64,000 nt of DNA from Streptomyces abyssomicinicus (GTDB taxonomy: Bacteria > Actinomycetota > Actinomycetes > Streptomycetales > Streptomycetaceae). The stretch lies in contig NZ_BBZI01000006.1 in the NCBI RefSeq assembly GCF_008974245.1, positions 191,872-255,871 of the forward strand, read 5' to 3'. The notes under the pieces were generated by a model. The model was not told where the DNA came from. It made no database searches and saw only the letters and a list, made by a program, of their open reading frames with translations. How positions within the stretch are numbered: position 1 is the stretch's first letter; every line of letters starts with the position of its first letter. Position numbers and translations under genes: made by a program. Shown in pieces: positions 1 through 6,981 of this stretch.

Positions 1-1
1 C

Positions 2-460
2 CCCGACACCGGACTCGACCCGGTGCGCGCCCTCTTCGCGGACCTGCTGCTGGGCGGCGCGGCCGGCGAGGGCGCCGCCCTGGCGGCACGGGTGAGTGCC
101 CAGGACACCCGGCTCCCGTCGCACCCGGCGACGGCGTCCTCCTGGGAAGGGACGTTCCTCTACAACGCCGCACTCAGCACCACCGAAGGCCCCACCGACG
201 TGATCACCCTGCTCCGCGCGGGCAGGCCCCTGCTGCTCCTCCTGGGCGACGGCGGACACCGCGACGTGACGCTGCCTTCCCGGTGGAAGGACGTGGTGAG
301 CGTGGTGCGCGCCGAGGCCGTCCCCGGCGTTCCGTGCGCGGCGCTGCTGGTACGCCCCGACGGCTACATCGCCTGGGCCTCGCCCGACAACGGCGACGGC
401 GACCACGGCGGTCCGACCGCGGTCGACCTGGCCGGCCTCGGGGAAGGGGTGGCGGCGTGA
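2..460 (+). CDS. FAD-dependent aromatic hydroxylase, C-terminal fragment (runs off left edge)
   Basis: The reading frame is open from the first bases of the window, so the gene starts outside it. What remains resembles the thioredoxin-like C-terminal domain of class A flavoprotein hydroxylases of the polyketide PgaE/RdmE type. The visible hallmark is LLVRPDGYIAWA near the end, where these enzymes carry a conserved RPDG..AW motif. The FAD-binding Rossmann fold and substrate domain are not in view, so the substrate cannot be named. Its position beside GBL signalling genes fits the edge of a secondary-metabolite cluster. It meets the minus-strand receptor gene tail to tail, 13 bp apart. The family assignment is fairly safe; the role in a particular pathway is inference. 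Confidence 0.7.
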   Translation, partial: PDTGLDPVRALFADLLLGGAAGEGAALAARVSAQDTRLPSHPATASSWEGTFLYNAALSTTEGPTDVITLLRAGRPLLLLLGDGGHRDVTLPSRWKDVVSVVRAEAVPGVPCAALLVRPDGYIAWASPDNGDGDHGGPTAVDLAGLGEGVAA

Positions 461-473
461 GCGGCCGCGGCCG

Positions 474-1127
474 TCACAGGTGGTCCAGCGGATCCTCCAG
501 CAGTTCTTCGTGCACGGCCTCCCCCCGGCCCTCCGACAGGTCGACGGCCGCCAGGACGGAGGGCACCACGACGCCCGGCAGGATGTGACGGATCAGCGAA
601 CTGACCCGGCGCGGCAGGTCCTGATAGTCGCTGAGCGCCTGCGACATGGCCTGGATCCCGGCGAAGCTGCCGACCAGGACGTCGGTGGTCTCGGCGAAAT
701 CGACGTGCGGCAGCAGCTCGTTCTGGGCGCCGGCCTTCTCCAGCAACTCGGTGCCCACCAGCCGCCAGTGGTCGAAGGGACCGCTGCGGTCCAGCCCGCC
801 GGCCTGCTGGTCGAGGGTCAGGCGCACGCCTGCCCGCACCATCGGGTCGCTCTGCAGACGGTAGGCGTGCACGGCGATGGTGTCGACGAGCTGCTGGACA
901 CGGCAGGCGCGCTCGGGAACGGCACGCCACTGGTTCTGCGCGTGCATGATCCCGTCGGCCAGAGCCTCCTTGGAAGGGAAGTGGAAGTAGAGCGCCCCCT
1001 TGGTGACACCGGCCGCCGTGAGGATCTCGTTGATGGTCGCGGCCTTGTAGCCGCGTTCCTCGAAGACTCGCGCCGCCGACTCGAGGATCACCTTCCGCGT
1101 ACGAATCGCTCGGTCCTGCTTGACCAC
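474..1127 (-). CDS. scbR: Gamma-butyrolactone receptor-type TetR repressor (ScbR/ArpA family)
   Basis: A 217-residue DNA-binding repressor. The N-terminal TetR helix-turn-helix spans about residues 10-55 (ESAARVFEERGYKAATINEI, then VTKGALYFHF). The C-terminal half carries the GBL-receptor signature, including RRVSSLIRHILPGVVVPSVL. Trp121 (in FDHWR) falls where ArpA has its ligand-pocket Trp119; that alignment is by eye. The GTG start was chosen because it gives the canonical family N-terminus (VVKQDRAIRTRKVIL); the open frame upstream is antisense to the divergent reductase. An ARE-like site lies about 40 bp upstream, so self-repression is likely. The gene is divergent from an NmrA-type reductase and close to an AfsA-type synthase, the usual signal/receptor arrangement. 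The symbol denotes the family; orthology to S. coelicolor ScbR is not shown. Confidence 0.88.
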   Translation of the reverse strand: MVKQDRAIRTRKVILESAARVFEERGYKAATINEILTAAGVTKGALYFHFPSKEALADGIMHAQNQWRAVPERACRVQQLVDTIAVHAYRLQSDPMVRAGVRLTLDQQAGGLDRSGPFDHWRLVGTELLEKAGAQNELLPHVDFAETTDVLVGSFAGIQAMSQALSDYQDLPRRVSSLIRHILPGVVVPSVLAAVDLSEGRGEAVHEELLEDPLDHL

Positions 1128-1165
1128 GTGGGCCCGCCTTCCGCCCGTCGGTCCGGGCCAACCAC

Positions 1166-1193
1166 TAAAAAAACCGTCCAGTTTGTATCTTAC
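1166..1193. promoter_or_regulatory. ARE-like operator between receptor and reductase genes
   Basis: Read on the minus strand the core is AGATACAAACTGGACGGTTT, followed by a T run. It matches the site upstream of the AfsA-type gene (AGATACAGACCACCCGGTTT) at most positions with the same spacing. Both resemble published autoregulatory elements bound by GBL receptors. It sits between the receptor start and the divergent reductase, so it could control both. Binding is inferred. Confidence 0.7.
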
Positions 1194-1283
1194 AGTTCGC
1201 GGTCGGCCGGGCGCTGTGCCGTTGCCCCGAAAATCTTCGGGCAGGGGCGACTGGGGCCGGCCGGACGCCGGGAGGGAGAACGG

Positions 1284-2144
1284 ATGATCCTGGTGACCGG
1301 TGCCAGCGGCACGGTCGGATCCGAGGTGCTGAGACGGCTTCCCGCCGGGGCGGAGGTCCGGGCCATGTCGAGGGATCCCGCACGGGTGTCCGCCGCGGGG
1401 CACGCGGTGGAGGCCGTGCGGGGCGACCACCGTGACCCGCGGTCCCTGGCCACCGCCCTGCGGGGGGTACGGCGGGCGTTCCTCGTCACCAACGCCGTCG
1501 ACGGCGACGACGACGTCCGCTTCCTGCGGGCCGCCGGCGAGGCGGGGGTGCGGCAGGTGGTGAAGCTGTCGGCGGCCGCCGTCCTCGACCACGGCGCGCA
1601 GGACCTCGTCACCCGGTGGCAGCGGTCCTGCGAGGAGGCCCTGCGGAGCTCCGGGCTCGGCTGGACACTGCTGCGTCCGCGCGCGTTCATGTCCAACGCC
1701 CTCGGCTGGGCGGGGTCGGTGCGCGCCGAGCAGGTGGTGCGCGCGCTCCACGGGAACGCGGTCACCTCCTGCGTGGACCCCGGGGACGTGGCGGAGGTGG
1801 CCGTCCGGGCCCTCACCGAGGAAGGGCACGAAGGCAGCTCCTACACCCTGACGGGGCCGCAGGCGATCAGCGCGGCCGAACAGACACGGGTGCTGGGCGA
1901 CCTGCTCGGCCGGTCACTGCGCTTCGAGGAACTGGGCCGGGACCAGGCACGGACGGCGCTGCGCCGGCGCCATCCGGACCCGGTCGCCGAGGCACTGCTG
2001 GAGAGCGCCGACCGCGCGCGGGACGGCGCGAAGGCACAGGTGGAGGACACCGTGCGAGCGGTGACGGGCCGCGACGCCCGGACGTTCCGGGACTGGGCGC
2101 ACGAGCACCTCACCGCCTTCACCCCGGCCCCGGGCCCCGCGTAG
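1284..2144 (+). CDS. NmrA-type NAD(P)-binding reductase, probable butyrolactone-pathway enzyme
   Basis: A 286-residue atypical short-chain dehydrogenase. The N-terminal dinucleotide-binding motif is VTGASGTVG (residues 4-12). The Rossmann core continues through RAFLVTNAVDGDDD and VVKLSAAAV, followed by LLRPRAFMSNAL, typical of NmrA/HSCARG-like proteins. The ATG follows a GGAGGGAG ribosome site. The gene diverges from the GBL receptor with an ARE-like site between them. Reductases in this position (ScbB, BarS, JadW2 types) are often thought to act in GBL maturation, so reduction of a butenolide intermediate is plausible. Other NmrA proteins act on quinones or as redox sensors, so the substrate is not proven. 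Confidence 0.7.
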   Translation: MILVTGASGTVGSEVLRRLPAGAEVRAMSRDPARVSAAGHAVEAVRGDHRDPRSLATALRGVRRAFLVTNAVDGDDDVRFLRAAGEAGVRQVVKLSAAAVLDHGAQDLVTRWQRSCEEALRSSGLGWTLLRPRAFMSNALGWAGSVRAEQVVRALHGNAVTSCVDPGDVAEVAVRALTEEGHEGSSYTLTGPQAISAAEQTRVLGDLLGRSLRFEELGRDQARTALRRRHPDPVAEALLESADRARDGAKAQVEDTVRAVTGRDARTFRDWAHEHLTAFTPAPGPA

Positions 2145-2175
2145 GGGCGGCACCGGTCCACCGCCGCACGAGGAG

Positions 2176-2210
2176 TACTCGACGGATACTCGAGGATCCC
2201 TGGCTAATTT
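2176..2210 (+). promoter_or_regulatory. SARP-like promoter: heptamer direct repeat plus -10
   Basis: TACTCGA occurs at 2176-2182 and 2187-2193, an 11-bp period. TAATTT (2205-2210) follows 11 bp later and fits a -10 hexamer. Streptomyces antibiotic regulatory proteins bind heptamer direct repeats with this period just upstream of the -10. No good -35 is visible, as expected for activator-dependent promoters. The next gene downstream is the asparagine-rich peptide at 2306. A random match is possible because only two heptamers are present. Confidence 0.45.
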
Positions 2211-2305
2211 CACGAGTGCGGACCGGACATCCGGAGGGACGTCCCCGGAAGCCCGGTCCGCCCTCCCGCACGACACAGGAACCGCTCTCACGACAGGGGA
2301 ACCGG

Positions 2306-2440
2306 ATGACGTCGAACCTGAACAACAACAACGTGAACGACAACAACGTCGTGAACAACAACCTGAACAACAACGCGAACAACAACGCGAACAACAACAA
2401 CGTCAACGCCAACGTCGGCAACAACGTCAACGGCGTCTGA
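2306..2440 (+). CDS. Asparagine-rich 44-residue peptide
   Basis: A short open frame of 44 codons in which 26 residues are Asn, all encoded by AAC. The rest are mostly Val, Ala, Leu and Gly. The ATG follows AGGGGA by about 5 bases. A SARP-like promoter lies upstream and a perfect 11-bp hairpin lies just after the stop. There is no signal peptide, Cys, Lys, Arg, aromatic residue or recognisable domain. The motif is built from runs of 2-4 Asn separated by small hydrophobic residues (NNNV, NNNL, NNNA). I do not recognise a family. It could be a secreted or processed peptide, a structural low-complexity protein, or a translated RNA element. That it is a gene rests on the promoter, ribosome site, terminator and composition, not homology. 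Confidence 0.6.
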   Translation: MTSNLNNNNVNDNNVVNNNLNNNANNNANNNNVNANVGNNVNGV

Positions 2441-2473
2441 ACGGAACCTCCCGGCCCCGCCGCGAACGCGGTC

Positions 2474-2501
2474 GTGCCGACGCCCCACCGGGCGTCGGCA
2501 C
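2474..2501 (+). terminator. Hairpin terminator after Asn-rich peptide
   Basis: GTGCCGACGCC and GGCGTCGGCAC form a perfect 11-bp stem around a 6-base loop, 33 bases after the peptide stop. There is no T tract, as is usual for Streptomyces terminators. Confidence 0.7.
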
Positions 2502-2522
2502 GGGGCCGGCCGGCGCAAGGCC

Positions 2523-2552
2523 AAAGGGTCCTCCCCCCGGGGCGGGCCCTTT
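2523..2552. terminator. Bidirectional hairpin between convergent genes
   Basis: AAAGGGTCC pairs with GGGCCCTTT around a GC-rich loop. A runs and T runs flank it, so it could end transcription from both the plus-strand peptide gene and the minus-strand AfsA-type gene. Confidence 0.55.
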
Positions 2553-2623
2553 TGCCGTCACGCGCCGGTCCGGCGAAGTCTGTGAGGGGCGGTGCGCCTG
2601 ATCGCTGCCCCTGATCGACGCGC

Positions 2624-3631
2624 CTAGAGCGCGGCGTGCTGCCCCGGGAAGGGCTGTGCCAGCGTCACCGTGGAGGAGAACACCCGCGCACCGTTCTGCG
2701 TGCCGGTGACCCGCACGGCACTCGCACCCGGCCCGGCGGGCTCCGGGGCTGCCTGGATGATGCACGGCGTGTCCAGTTCGGCGTACCGGTCGAAGTCACA
2801 GGTGACCTCGAGCGGCAGGCCGTCCCGGCCGAGGAAGGCGGTCGCCGCCTGCCGGGCGGCCTCCATCAGCACCATGCCGGGCACGTGGTCGTTGGCGTGC
2901 TCGAACAGCACCGGGTGATTGGTGTCCAGCCTCAACTGCCAGCGGTCGTCCGCCCCGAGAGGGGAGAGGACCACGTCGGTGGGCGAGATGCGCCCGACGG
3001 CCTGCGGCGGGACGGGCGCGGTCAGCCGGATCACCTTCGAAGGACCGTCGCCGGGAAGATGGTCGGCGCGCAGTCGCCGGTAGACGAGGGGGGCCACACA
3101 GCTCAGCGAGCCGCCGCCGGTGGCGACGACGTGGCCGTCGCGGCGGATCTCCACGTGGATGCGGAGCCCCATCAGGGTGCGGCCGCGGCGTCTCACCTCG
3201 GAGCATCTGACGTCCAGCTGCAGCGAGGCCGGCGCGAGGCCGACCCGCATGTGCTCAGGACGGACGGAGACCTGCAGGTCGTGCACCAGGAAATGGTGAC
3301 CGAGCGGGACGCCGTACTCGGTGTGGGCCAGGAGGATGCCGGCCTGCCGCACCGTCTCGGCCGCCAGGAGGGGGTCGTGGCAGCCCTGGACACCGGTGAA
3401 GAAGCTGTGGCTGCGCGGCCACTGACCCGTCAAGGAGAAACGATCCTCCTCGCCGCTCCGGCGCCAGCCGGTCAGCATCACCTCGGCGACGCCGGCGCGG
3501 TGCACGAGTTCCTTCGGAACGGTCGTGGTCAGCCCCTGAAACCGCTGAACGCTCTCCGTCCTTTGCCCCGGAATCCCGTGATGACGCTCCAGGACGCGGC
3601 GGCGGGCAATGCGGATCGTGCTCGCAGACAT
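2624..3631 (-). CDS. scbA: AfsA/ScbA-type gamma-butyrolactone synthase
   Basis: A 335-residue protein with two AfsA-type hotdog repeats. The first contains CHDPLLAAETVRQAGILLAH (about residues 84-103). The second contains NHPVLFEHANDHVPGMVLME (about 240-260). Family members condense a beta-ketoacyl chain with dihydroxyacetone phosphate, the first committed step to GBL signals. The ATG follows AGGAGG at a 4-base gap, which fixes the start. An ARE-like site lies 60-86 bp upstream, so control by the receptor at 474-1127 is likely. Together with the reductase and receptor it makes a compact signalling island. The symbol is the family name used in S. coelicolor; the actual signal molecule is unknown. 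Confidence 0.93.
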   Translation of the reverse strand: MSASTIRIARRRVLERHHGIPGQRTESVQRFQGLTTTVPKELVHRAGVAEVMLTGWRRSGEEDRFSLTGQWPRSHSFFTGVQGCHDPLLAAETVRQAGILLAHTEYGVPLGHHFLVHDLQVSVRPEHMRVGLAPASLQLDVRCSEVRRRGRTLMGLRIHVEIRRDGHVVATGGGSLSCVAPLVYRRLRADHLPGDGPSKVIRLTAPVPPQAVGRISPTDVVLSPLGADDRWQLRLDTNHPVLFEHANDHVPGMVLMEAARQAATAFLGRDGLPLEVTCDFDRYAELDTPCIIQAAPEPAGPGASAVRVTGTQNGARVFSSTVTLAQPFPGQHAAL

Positions 3632-3690
3632 GGTTCCTCCTGGTGTGAGTTGCCTGAATGCGAGGGGAGGAGCTCCCCCGGTCCTCGTAA

Positions 3691-3717
3691 AGATACAGAC
3701 CACCCGGTTTCATTTCC
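3691..3717. promoter_or_regulatory. ARE-like operator upstream of AfsA-type gene
   Basis: AGATACAGACCACCCGGTTT followed by CATTTCC closely resembles GBL-receptor autoregulatory elements such as those of the virginiamycin system, which begin AGATACATACC and contain CCGGTT. It lies in the 361-bp region 3632-3992 between the synthase and the first epsilon-like gene. I see no other gene in that stretch. Confidence 0.72.
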
Positions 3718-3992
3718 ATCACCAGCCGTCCTCAAGTCGTACAAGAACTGGAAGCAACCGTTCCTTCGGCACCCCTCCAGCGGTCCGGATCGCCCCATCG
3801 ACCCGAACCCACCTGGGAGTTGACCTTCCACCGGGCCTCCGCGGCGGCCTCGGCCCACCGCGTGGCCCACCCCCGGCCCGGGAGTAGGGCCATCCCGCCC
3901 CAACCGGACCTCCAGTGGGCCCATAGCGATTCTTGAGCGGCTCGTTCGACGGTGTCCGGTGGACCACATCACGACACCGAGGGGGTCGCCGC

Positions 3993-4205
3993 ATGCCGAT
4001 GGACGGTCATCAGACGAACGACGCCCGGGGGCCTGTTCTCCGGGTGGAAAGGGGGCGGGCCAGCGACGAGGAACTCGCGGCGCTCACCGCCGTGTTGCTG
4101 TCGCTGCCCCGCAAGGCCGGCTCGACGGAAGAAGTCCGGCCACGGACCGCTTCCGGCTGGTGGGAACGGCGGACGGACTACGAGGCGCCCGGCAGCTGGC
4201 ACTGA
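3993..4205 (+). CDS. AccE-like acyl-CoA carboxylase epsilon subunit paralogue
   Basis: A 70-residue protein not usually expected on this side of accB. ASDEELAALTAVLLSLP matches the PEELAALTAILLAR core of the AccE downstream, and both end in a Trp-containing PGSWH or PHSWR tail. Epsilon subunits are small basic proteins that stimulate actinobacterial carboxylases by linking alpha and beta subunits. The first ATG was chosen because GAGGGGG lies 7 bases before it; a second ATG is two codons later. It lies 119 bp upstream of accB with a palindrome in between. This copy lacks the Ala-rich middle of AccE. It may serve a different carboxylase beta subunit or a cluster-specific complex. Confidence 0.75.
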   Translation: MPMDGHQTNDARGPVLRVERGRASDEELAALTAVLLSLPRKAGSTEEVRPRTASGWWERRTDYEAPGSWH

Positions 4206-4240
4206 GAGCGCACCGGACGAAGAAAACACGCTTCACGCAT

Positions 4241-4262
4241 ACAAACCGCACGCGCGGTTTGT
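4241..4262. promoter_or_regulatory. Perfect ARE-like palindrome upstream of accB
   Basis: ACAAACCGC, a 4-bp spacer (ACGC), then GCGGTTTGT make a perfect inverted repeat 62 bp before the accB start. The half-sites resemble those of GBL-receptor sites, preceded by GCAT as in ATACAAAC. The distance between the ATACAAAC and CGGTTT elements is 8 bp here, against 4 bp in the two ARE-like sites at 1166 and 3691. It could be a target of the local receptor or of another TetR-type lipid regulator. Confidence 0.65.
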
Positions 4263-4324
4263 TAGCATCCCTGTTACGGATCCGGGGCGGGACCTTCTCG
4301 GCCTCGCCCCAGGAGGGAACCGAC

Positions 4325-5917
4325 ATGGCGACGATCACTGCCCCTGCCCGGCAACGGCAGGAAACCGCAGGACTGGCCGCACGCACCGCGGAGCTGCACG
4401 CGATCCGCATCCAGGCACTGGCCGGGCCGAGTGAGAAGGCCACCGCCGCGCAGCATGCCAAGGGCAAGCTGACCGCGCGGGAGCGTATCGAGCTGCTGCT
4501 GGACGCGGGCTCCTTCCAGGAGGTCGAGCAGTTGCGGCGGCACCGTGCCCAGGGCTTCGGTCTGGAGGCGAAGAAGCCGTACACGGACGGTGTGATCACC
4601 GGCTGGGGGACGGTCGAGGGCCGTACGGTCTTCGTCTACGCCCACGACTTCCGGATCTTCGGCGGCGCGCTGGGCGAGGCCCACGCGACGAAGATCCACA
4701 AGATCATGGACATGGCCATCGCGGCGGGTGCGCCGCTGGTGTCGCTGAACGACGGCGCCGGCGCCCGTATCCAGGAGGGCGTCTCCGCGCTGGCCGGCTA
4801 CGGCGGCATCTTCCAGCGCAACACCAAGGCCTCCGGCGTCATCCCGCAGATCAGCGTGATGCTCGGCCCGTGCGCCGGCGGCGCCGCCTACAGCCCCGCC
4901 CTCACCGACTTCGTGTTCATGGTCCGCGAGACCTCGCAGATGTTCATCACCGGACCGGACGTCGTCAAGGCCGTCACCGGTGAGGAGATCACCCAGAACG
5001 GCCTCGGCGGCGCCGACGTCCACGCCGAGACCTCCGGCGTCTGCCACTTCGCCTACGACGACGAGGAAACCTGCATCGCCGAGGTCCGCTACCTCCTCGC
5101 GATGCTCCCGCAGAACAACCGCGAGAACCCCCCGCAGGCCGCCGCCACCGACGCCCTGGACCGCCGCTCCGACGTCCTGCTCGACCTGGTCCCCGCGGAC
5201 GGCAACCGCCCCTACGACATGACCAAGGTCATCGAGGAGATCGTCGACGACGGCGACTACCTCGAGGTCCACGAACGCTGGGCCCGCAACATCATCTGCG
5301 CCCTCGGCCGCCTCGACGGCCAGGTCGTCGGCATCGTCGCCAACCAGCCCCAGGTCCTCGCCGGCGTCCTCGACATCGAAGCCAGCGAGAAAGCCGCCCG
5401 CTTCGTCCAGATGTGCGACGCCTTCAACATCCCCATCCTGACCTTCCTCGACGTCCCCGGCTTCCTGCCCGGCGTCGACCAGGAACACGGCGGCATCATC
5501 CGCCACGGCGCCAAACTCCTCTACGCCTACTGCAACGCCACCGTCCCGCGGATCTCCCTGATCCTCCGCAAGGCCTACGGCGGCGCCTACATCGTCATGG
5601 ACTCCCAGTCCATCGGCGCCGACCTCACCTACGCCTGGCCCACCAACGAGATCGCCGTCATGGGCGCCGAAGGCGCCGCCAACGTCATCTTCCGACGCCA
5701 GATCGCCGACGCCGACAACCCCGAAGCCATGCGGACCCGCATGGTCAAGGAATACAAGTCCGAGCTGATGCACCCGTACTACGCGGCAGAGCGGGGACTC
5801 GTCGATGACGTCATCGATCCCGCCGAGACCCGCGAAGTCTTGATCAGGTCCCTCGCGATGCTCCGCACCAAGCACGCGGACCTGCCCTCGCGCAAGCACG
5901 GCAACCCGCCCCAGTAA
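4325..5917 (+). CDS. accB: Acyl-CoA carboxylase carboxyltransferase beta subunit
   Basis: A 530-residue biotin-dependent carboxyltransferase that makes malonyl- or methylmalonyl-CoA with a biotinylated alpha subunit encoded elsewhere. Both carboxyltransferase halves are visible: the N-terminal acyl-CoA-binding half with SLNDGAGARIQEGVSALAGYGGIF, and the C-terminal carboxybiotin half with LDVPGFLPGVDQEHGGIIR. Ile423, in GGAYIVMDS, occupies the specificity position that is Ile in AccB (acetyl, propionyl and butyryl) and Asp in propionyl-specific PccB. AGGAGG 8 bases before the ATG fixes the start. A palindromic operator precedes it and the epsilon gene follows 39 bp after the stop, so the two are probably one operon. 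Confidence 0.96.
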   Translation: MATITAPARQRQETAGLAARTAELHAIRIQALAGPSEKATAAQHAKGKLTARERIELLLDAGSFQEVEQLRRHRAQGFGLEAKKPYTDGVITGWGTVEGRTVFVYAHDFRIFGGALGEAHATKIHKIMDMAIAAGAPLVSLNDGAGARIQEGVSALAGYGGIFQRNTKASGVIPQISVMLGPCAGGAAYSPALTDFVFMVRETSQMFITGPDVVKAVTGEEITQNGLGGADVHAETSGVCHFAYDDEETCIAEVRYLLAMLPQNNRENPPQAAATDALDRRSDVLLDLVPADGNRPYDMTKVIEEIVDDGDYLEVHERWARNIICALGRLDGQVVGIVANQPQVLAGVLDIEASEKAARFVQMCDAFNIPILTFLDVPGFLPGVDQEHGGIIRHGAKLLYAYCNATVPRISLILRKAYGGAYIVMDSQSIGADLTYAWPTNEIAVMGAEGAANVIFRRQIADADNPEAMRTRMVKEYKSELMHPYYAAERGLVDDVIDPAETREVLIRSLAMLRTKHADLPSRKHGNPPQ

Positions 5918-5956
5918 GACAGTCGCGCCTCAGGAAGGCAGTAGGGAGACACGTTC

Positions 5957-6154
5957 ATGAGCACACCGGTGGACATCCGCGTGGAGAAGGGACAGGCCGA
6001 GCCGGAGGAGCTCGCGGCTCTCACGGCCATCCTGCTGGCCCGGGCCTCCTCGGGGCCCGCCCCGGAGGCGTGGCGCGGCGGAGGCTCCGTGCGCGCCGCC
6101 TGGCGGCGGCTGGAGCGTGAGCCCGGCTTCCGCGCCCCGCACAGCTGGCGCTGA
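5957..6154 (+). CDS. accE: Acyl-CoA carboxylase epsilon subunit
   Basis: A 65-residue partner of AccB, the same length I recall for S. coelicolor AccE. The core EPEELAALTAILLARA is followed by an Arg/Trp-rich tail ending FRAPHSWR. Epsilon binds the alpha-beta complex and raises carboxylase activity. It lies directly after accB and is closed by a strong hairpin, so it is most likely the last gene of the accB operon. Confidence 0.92.
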   Translation: MSTPVDIRVEKGQAEPEELAALTAILLARASSGPAPEAWRGGGSVRAAWRRLEREPGFRAPHSWR

Positions 6155-6174
6155 CGCCCCCGGGACACCGTGTG

Positions 6175-6211
6175 AAGGCCCGCCCGCCCCCTCGAGGGGC
6201 GGGCGGGCCTT
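6175..6211 (+). terminator. Strong hairpin terminator after accE
   Basis: A perfect 16-bp stem (AAGGCCCGCCCGCCCC and its complement) with loop CTCGA starts 20 bases after the accE stop. Confidence 0.88.
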
Positions 6212-6234
6212 CGCGTGTTCCCGTGCGGGTGCGT

Positions 6235-6285
6235 GTGCCGTTCCGCGCGGGTACGACGCGTGCCGTTCCCGCGCGGGTACGACGC
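6235..6285. repeat. Tandem 25/26-bp direct repeat
   Basis: Two adjacent copies of a unit starting GTGCCGTTCC and ending GGGTACGACGC, differing by one inserted C. They lie between the terminators of accE and the first conservon. No function is visible. Confidence 0.85.
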
Positions 6286-6346
6286 GTGCCGGTGCGGGCT
6301 CACGGAGTGCACCGGCAGCCGGCGGCCGGCGGCCCCTGAAAACGCC

Positions 6347-6383
6347 GGAGCCCGGCACCGCCGTGGGGGCGGTGCCGGGCTCC
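6347..6383 (-). terminator. Terminator of the left conservon operon
   Basis: GGAGCCCGGCACCGCC and its perfect complement form a 16-bp stem with loop GTGGG, 17 bases beyond the minus-strand cvnD stop. Confidence 0.85.
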
Positions 6384-6399
6384 GGGTATGAACCCGCGA

Positions 6400-6981
6400 C
6401 TAGCGGAGGCGCGCCATGAGGGCGTGCTCCACGAGCGTGATGAGCGCCGACTTGGCGTCGGCGCGGTGCCGCGCGTCGGTGGTGATGATCGGGGTGTCCG
6501 GCCCGATCTGCAGCGCCTCCCGCACCTCTTCCGGCTGGTACGGCTGGTGGCCGTCGAAGCCGTTCAGGGCGATGACGAACGGGAGACCCGAGTTCTCGAA
6601 GTAGTCGACCGCCGGGAAGCAGTCGGCGAGACGCCGGGTGTCCACCAGGACCACCGCGCCGATGGCGCCGCGGACCAGGTCGTCCCACATGAACCAGAAC
6701 CGGTCCTGACCGGGGGTGCCGAACAGGTACAGGATCAGATCCTGGTCGAGCGTGATGCGGCCGAAGTCCATGGCGACCGTGGTGGTCGTCTTGTCCCCGG
6801 TGTGGGTGAGGTCGTCGATGCCCGCCGAAGCAGACGTCATGACGGCCTCCGTGCGCAGCGGGTTGATCTCCGAGACGGCGCCGACGAACGTGGTCTTGCC
6901 CACGCCGAAGCCGCCCGCCACCACGATCTTCGCGGAGGTGGTGGAGCGGGAAGACCCACCGTCAGAGCTTGCGAAGTCCAC
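6400..6981 (-). CDS. cvnD: Conservon GTPase CvnD (left conservon)
   Basis: A 193-residue small GTPase of the conservon type, proposed to act downstream of a membrane sensor in a G-protein-like relay at the membrane. The P-loop is GGFGVGKT (residues 23-30). The switch II element is FGTPGQDRF (87-95), with Gln after Gly as in the MglA/Rab-like group. The usual NKxD base-recognition motif is replaced by ALNGFD, as in other CvnD proteins. It is the last gene of cvnABCD and its start overlaps the end of cvnC by 20 bp, so the two are probably translationally coupled. It is highly similar to the second CvnD at 11604-12179. Confidence 0.95.
   Translation of the reverse strand: MDFASSDGGSSRSTTSAKIVVAGGFGVGKTTFVGAVSEINPLRTEAVMTSASAGIDDLTHTGDKTTTTVAMDFGRITLDQDLILYLFGTPGQDRFWFMWDDLVRGAIGAVVLVDTRRLADCFPAVDYFENSGLPFVIALNGFDGHQPYQPEEVREALQIGPDTPIITTDARHRADAKSALITLVEHALMARLR

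Noticed and set aside
6235..6285. CRISPR-like array
   Set aside because: Only two adjacent units with no spacers; a simple tandem duplication.
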